A DNA stretch of 64,000 nt from JAUUZQ01 sp964538375 (GTDB lineage: Bacteria > Bacteroidota > Bacteroidia > Bacteroidales > GCA-2748055). The stretch's first letter is position 1, and each line of letters starts with the position of its first letter. The stretch lies in assembly GCA_964538375.1 (NCBI GenBank), contig CAZIFQ010000005.1, positions 62,001-126,000 of the forward strand, read 5' to 3'. A program made the position numbers and the translations under genes. Positions 60,782 to 64,000 of the stretch are shown piece by piece. The notes under the pieces are model-generated. The model was not told where the DNA came from, searched no databases, and saw nothing but the letters and a program-made list of their open reading frames with translations.

Positions 60782-61795
60782 ATGATAACCAACTATAGAT
60801 TTTTTCCTTTTTTTCTCTTCCTGGTTTTTAGTTCCGGGTGTACTATGTCTGCTCCCGAGAATCAGTTCCTAAAATCAGGGGAGCCAGATTACCTGTATAC
60901 TTTAATGTTTTATAATGTTGAAAATCTCTTTCATCCTTCCAATGATTCTCTTTCAGGCGATGATCCATTTACTCCTGGTGGAATACGTCATTGGACATTT
61001 GGCAAATACAAACAAAAGATATCGAGCATCTGCAAGCTTATCCTGGCTGCAGGTGGCTGGGAACCACCCATTTTCGTCGGATTATGCGAGTTAGAAAATG
61101 ACAAAGTTCTCAAGGATCTTATTTATCACCCTTTGCTGCTTAACTATAACTACAAATTCCTGCACCGCGACAGTCCTGACCACCGGGGAATAGATGTGGC
61201 GCTTCTCTATCGTTCCGACAGGGTCAGATATATTTCACATTCTTTTATAGAGAATAAATTACCTGGCAATAGTTATGGTACAAGAGATATACTTCTTGGA
61301 ACATTTGAATTACAGAATGATACACTCAATATTTTTGTGAACCATTGGACCTCTAAATATGGCGGCAGCTTTGAAACGGAAGAGAAACGCTTATACCAGG
61401 CTGATTTATTGTCGGGAGTAGTTGATACCCTGTATTCCTGTGCTTCCTCTCACAAAATGATTATCTGTGGCGATTTCAACGATAACAGTAGCTCAGCACC
61501 TATCAGTTGTTTAACCCATAACGGTACAATCCGGGAAATTATTCCTGGTGGCAAAACGAGTTACAAGTACCATGGGAAATGGGATTTAATTGACCATGTT
61601 TTTGTAGCTGGTAACTGGACAGGAGATCAATTGAGTGCAGAGATATTTACGGCTCCCTTTTTATTGGAGAAAGATGAAAAATTTACTGGAGAAAAGCCCT
61701 TTAGAACCTATTCCGGTTATAGTTATCATGGCGGAATCAGCGACCATCTGCCCGTCCTCTTGCACTTTAATCTTGAGGAGCTTGCAGTTGATTGA
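60782..61795 (+). CDS. Endonuclease/exonuclease/phosphatase-family lipoprotein
   Basis: A 337-residue exported lipoprotein (lipobox FSSGC, Cys20) of the EEP superfamily. Catalytic-site segments are FYNVENLFHPS, CELENDKVL, HRGIDVALLYR, NHWTSKYGG, ICGDFNDNS and ISDHLPVLL. It is expected to act on nucleic acid or phosphoester substrates outside the cytoplasm. Substrate unknown. The gene overlaps the convergent CCA-enzyme gene by 29 bp. Confidence 0.9.
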   Translation: MITNYRFFPFFLFLVFSSGCTMSAPENQFLKSGEPDYLYTLMFYNVENLFHPSNDSLSGDDPFTPGGIRHWTFGKYKQKISSICKLILAAGGWEPPIFVGLCELENDKVLKDLIYHPLLLNYNYKFLHRDSPDHRGIDVALLYRSDRVRYISHSFIENKLPGNSYGTRDILLGTFELQNDTLNIFVNHWTSKYGGSFETEEKRLYQADLLSGVVDTLYSCASSHKMIICGDFNDNSSSAPISCLTHNGTIREIIPGGKTSYKYHGKWDLIDHVFVAGNWTGDQLSAEIFTAPFLLEKDEKFTGEKPFRTYSGYSYHGGISDHLPVLLHFNLEELAVD

Positions 61796-63215
61796 CTGCT
61801 TTCAGTCCCAATTCTTTTCCCTTCTCGAGCATCAGTCCGTAGGCAGCTTCAAACTCATTGGGTATCTCCCCATCGAGTATGGCATCTTTAATGCAGTTCT
61901 TTATGACACCGATGGGCCGGCTTGGAGGAATATTAAAAACTTTTTGAATGTCATCACCTGTAATGGGGGGTTGAAAATTCCGGATATGGTCCTTTTCTTC
62001 AATCTCCACAAGCTTTTGACGTACAATTCCAAAATTCTTCAGGTGTTTGCGAACTGTTTTTTCATTCTTGGAGGTAATATCTGCCTCACAAAGGATCATC
62101 AGGTCATCAATCTCCGGCCCGGCATCAAATAGTAGCCGGCGTACGGCAGAGTCGCTTACAATTTCCTGTGATAGCACAATGGGTCGTAAATGAAGTTTAA
62201 CCAATTTTTGTACATACTTCATCTTATCATTCAGTGGCAGTTTCAATCGCTTAAAAATTGAAGGTATCATCTTTGCACCAATGAAGTCATGGGCATGAAA
62301 TGTCCAGCCAATTCCTGGTTCGAATCTTTTAGTCCTGGGCTTAGCAACGTCATGCAGCAGTGCTGCCCATCTCAACCAAAGGTCATCAGAGTGCTGCTCC
62401 AGGTTGTTGAGCACTTCCAGGGTATGATAAAAATTGTCTTTATGCCTGATTCCCTTCACTTCATCAACACCTTTTAAGTTGTAGAGTTCTGGAAGTATAA
62501 TTTCCAGGAGGCCTGTTTCCTCCAGCAAAATAAATCCTCTTCCGGGTTGATCCGACATAATTATTTTATTCAACTCATCAGTTATTCTTTCCTGGGAAAC
62601 GATCGAGATTCTTTCTTTTGTTGAGGAGATGGCTTTCATTGTTTCCGGATGAATCTCAAAACCCAGCCGTGTGGCAAAGCGAATTCCTCTAAGCATCCTC
62701 AGTGGATCGTCATCGAACGTAGTTTCAGGATTCTGGGGTGTTCTGACAATCTTCTTTTTCAGATCCTCGTTCCCCTGAAATGGGTCCAGCAACTCCCCAA
62801 AAGTTTTAGAATTCAGCGACAGGGCCAGTGCATTAATTGTGAAGTCTCTCCTTAACTGGTCATCCTCCAGTGTTCCATTTTCAACTATCGGCTTTCGTGA
62901 TTCTCTTCTATATGATTCTTTCCTGGCACCGACAAATTCAATTTCCAGGTCCCCATGCTTCACCATGGCAGTTCCAAAGTTCTTAAAAACGCTGAGCGAT
63001 GTTTTTTTTCCAAGCTTTTCCTTTACGAGTGAAGCCATTTTGATGCCACTGCCTACAACTACAATATCTATATCTTTGGCTTCTTCAGGAGTTTTACCAA
63101 GAATAATATCTCTCACAAAGCCACCTATAACAAAGGTCTTTACTTGTTCTTTGTCTGCGATCTCAGAGATAGTTTTAAAGACCGGATTGGTTAGATATAT
63201 TCGAAAATCTGTCAT
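61767..63215 (-). CDS. cca: CCA tRNA nucleotidyltransferase with HD domain
   Basis: A 482-residue enzyme that adds CCA to tRNA 3' ends. The N-terminal nucleotidyltransferase domain has GGFVRD (31-36) and the catalytic Asp48-x-Asp50 (KDIDIVV), followed by RRDFTINALAL, DDPLRMLRGIRFATRL, an HD domain (LRWAALLHDVAKPRT) and a C-terminal helical part. The HD domain suggests phosphatase or phosphodiesterase activity, as in class II enzymes of some bacteria. Start is Met 63215; an upstream TTG (63224) is less likely. Confidence 0.95.
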   Translation of the reverse strand: MTDFRIYLTNPVFKTISEIADKEQVKTFVIGGFVRDIILGKTPEEAKDIDIVVVGSGIKMASLVKEKLGKKTSLSVFKNFGTAMVKHGDLEIEFVGARKESYRRESRKPIVENGTLEDDQLRRDFTINALALSLNSKTFGELLDPFQGNEDLKKKIVRTPQNPETTFDDDPLRMLRGIRFATRLGFEIHPETMKAISSTKERISIVSQERITDELNKIIMSDQPGRGFILLEETGLLEIILPELYNLKGVDEVKGIRHKDNFYHTLEVLNNLEQHSDDLWLRWAALLHDVAKPRTKRFEPGIGWTFHAHDFIGAKMIPSIFKRLKLPLNDKMKYVQKLVKLHLRPIVLSQEIVSDSAVRRLLFDAGPEIDDLMILCEADITSKNEKTVRKHLKNFGIVRQKLVEIEEKDHIRNFQPPITGDDIQKVFNIPPSRPIGVIKNCIKDAILDGEIPNEFEAAYGLMLEKGKELGLKAVNQLQAPQD

Positions 63216-63245
63216 TTCGTACAAAAGTAGTATAAATAGTTAGAA

Positions 63246-63280
63246 GTGCGGTATGCGGTATGCGGTATGCGGTATGCGGA
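63246..63280. repeat. 7-bp tandem repeat (GTATGCG)
   Basis: Four perfect GTATGCG units preceded by GTGCG, in the 216-bp region between the cca start and the TPP-controlled receptor gene, just upstream of the riboswitch promoter region. Confidence 0.85.
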
Positions 63281-63315
63281 GTTTTGTAGAGAAATCCCTA
63301 TATTTACACTTGAAT

Positions 63316-63397
63316 TCTCTAAGGGGGTGCCGAAAATTCCAGGCTGAGATTATACCCTTAGAACCTGATCCGGATAATGCTGGTGTAGGGATAAGAT
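63316..63397 (+). promoter_or_regulatory. TPP riboswitch (THI element)
   Basis: The conserved THI core is present in order: GGGGGTGCC (63323 on), the pyrimidine-sensing CTGAGA (63344-63349), ACCC, ACCTGATC (63363-63370), GGATAATGC (63372-63380) and GGTGTAGGG (63382-63390). It lies 35 bp upstream of a TonB receptor start codon. When TPP is bound, expression of the receptor should fall. Confidence 0.95.
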
Positions 63398-63431
63398 GAA
63401 ATCAAATGGAAGTAATTTAAAAATTAAAACA

Positions 63432-64000
63432 ATGTTGAAGCAGATTCTATTTGGATTTGTGTGGTTTGTATTTGCCATACAGGTAAATGGACAATTTACA
63501 GTATCAGGAAGCGTAACTAATGAGAAAAATGTACCCTTGGAAGGTGCAAATATTGTATTTGAAGCGTTGAATATTGGAACGATTTCAGTTAGCTCTGGAG
63601 CATTCACCTTTAAGGATATTCCGGCAGGGCAACATACACTTGTTATTTCATTTATTGGATATTTTCAAAATGAAATGTTGGTAGAAATTGGTAGCGATAT
63701 TGATATCGGGGAAATCATCTTGAAACCGTCTCCATTCCAGGGAGAAGAGGTTACTATCAGTGCATTAAGGGCAGGAGAAAAAACTCCAATGGCTTTTACA
63801 AATATCAACAAGGATGAAATTGTTTCAAGGAATTTCGGACAGGATGTTCCATTTCTTGTGGGCTCCACTCCTTCAATGATAACTTCTTCTGATGCAGGGC
63901 ATGGGATTGGGTACACCTCAATGAGAATCAGGGGAACAGATGCCAATCGTATCAATGTTACCATCAACGGAGTGCCTCTCAATGATGCCGAATCTCAAAG
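63432..64000 (+). CDS. TonB-dependent receptor under TPP riboswitch, 3' end missing
   Basis: The frame is open from ATG 63432 to the window end (189 codons, incomplete). It has a signal peptide (MLKQILFGFVWFVFA...NGQ), a CarboxypepD_reg domain (VSGSVTNEKNVPLEGANIVF, DIPAGQHTLVISFIGYF), and the start of the plug (AFTNINKDEIVSRNFGQDVP, SMRIRGTDANRINVTINGVP). The riboswitch makes import of thiamine or a thiamine precursor the likely role; such TPP-regulated outer-membrane receptors have been predicted in Bacteroidetes. The barrel lies outside the window. Confidence 0.9.
   Translation, partial: MLKQILFGFVWFVFAIQVNGQFTVSGSVTNEKNVPLEGANIVFEALNIGTISVSSGAFTFKDIPAGQHTLVISFIGYFQNEMLVEIGSDIDIGEIILKPSPFQGEEVTISALRAGEKTPMAFTNINKDEIVSRNFGQDVPFLVGSTPSMITSSDAGHGIGYTSMRIRGTDANRINVTINGVPLNDAESQ

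Overview
The window is chromosomal DNA of a member of the Bacteroidota. The evidence is an almost complete block of type IX secretion / gliding genes (porV, porU, a porP/sprF-type gene, gldJ), a protein with a T9SS C-terminal sorting domain, TonB receptors with N-terminal CarboxypepD_reg domains, many Cys-lipoproteins, and promoters of the TTTG / TAnnTTTG type (clearest before the tRNA-Val and hipBA). Class Bacteroidia is likely, but the genus cannot be told from the sequence.

Layout. 0-12.3 kb: 3' part of urocanate hydratase (hutU), a thioredoxin-like gene, a CoA-binding protein, ispF, porV and porU on the minus strand, then a porP-type gene, gldJ and murF on the plus strand; this is the conserved porV-porU-gldJ-murF neighbourhood. 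A decayed pyrophosphatase tail follows murF. 12.7-21.6 kb: housekeeping genes (acyl-CoA synthetase, glycosyltransferase, inositol-phosphatase, mtaB, folC, nitroreductase, PIN-PhoH protein, SixA-like phosphatase). 21.9-26.3 kb: a NUDIX hydrolase, then the most interesting locus: ECF sigma factor, Cys/His-rich anti-sigma factor, a secreted Lys-rich peptide with two CGEGKCG motifs, a DUF692/MNIO enzyme, its DUF2063 partner and a DoxX membrane protein. This is an HvfABCD / bufferin-type RiPP operon, expected to make a modified copper-binding peptide. It ends against a convergent gene made of YESQ repeats (septoil-knot-like).

26.3-37.1 kb is an accessory, partly decaying region: an unlisted AbrB-like gene beside a palindromic array, a frameshifted outer-membrane gene, a lipoprotein amidase, tRNA-Val, a DUF1287 gene that has lost its catalytic segment, gene remnants, small lipoproteins, a TonB receptor with a His-rich membrane partner, and a flavodoxin N-terminus fused in frame to a T9SS cargo gene. 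37.3-39.1 kb is a hipBA toxin-antitoxin locus with repeated operator-like sites. 39.2-48.6 kb: a serine hydrolase, cvfB, a sulfotransferase, a TlpA-like lipoprotein, a membrane MutS-like ATPase and surface proteins.

48.7-54.3 kb holds a sensor kinase / sigma-54 activator pair divergent from a periplasmic adaptor-TolC pair preceded by a good -24/-12 promoter; no pump gene is present between adaptor and TolC. 54.5-64 kb: GNAT, YtcJ-type amidohydrolase, YwbE, a broken small membrane gene, a metallophosphoesterase, a beta-helix lipoprotein, an endonuclease/exonuclease/phosphatase-family lipoprotein, the CCA-adding enzyme, and a TPP riboswitch controlling a TonB receptor that runs off the window.

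Intergenic DNA carries two recurrent classes of repeat: 7-8 bp tandem repeats (17.7, 43.6, 47.05, 63.25 kb) and a REP-like hairpin with core GAGACGCG...CGCGTCTC (39.2, 57.3, 59.15 kb).
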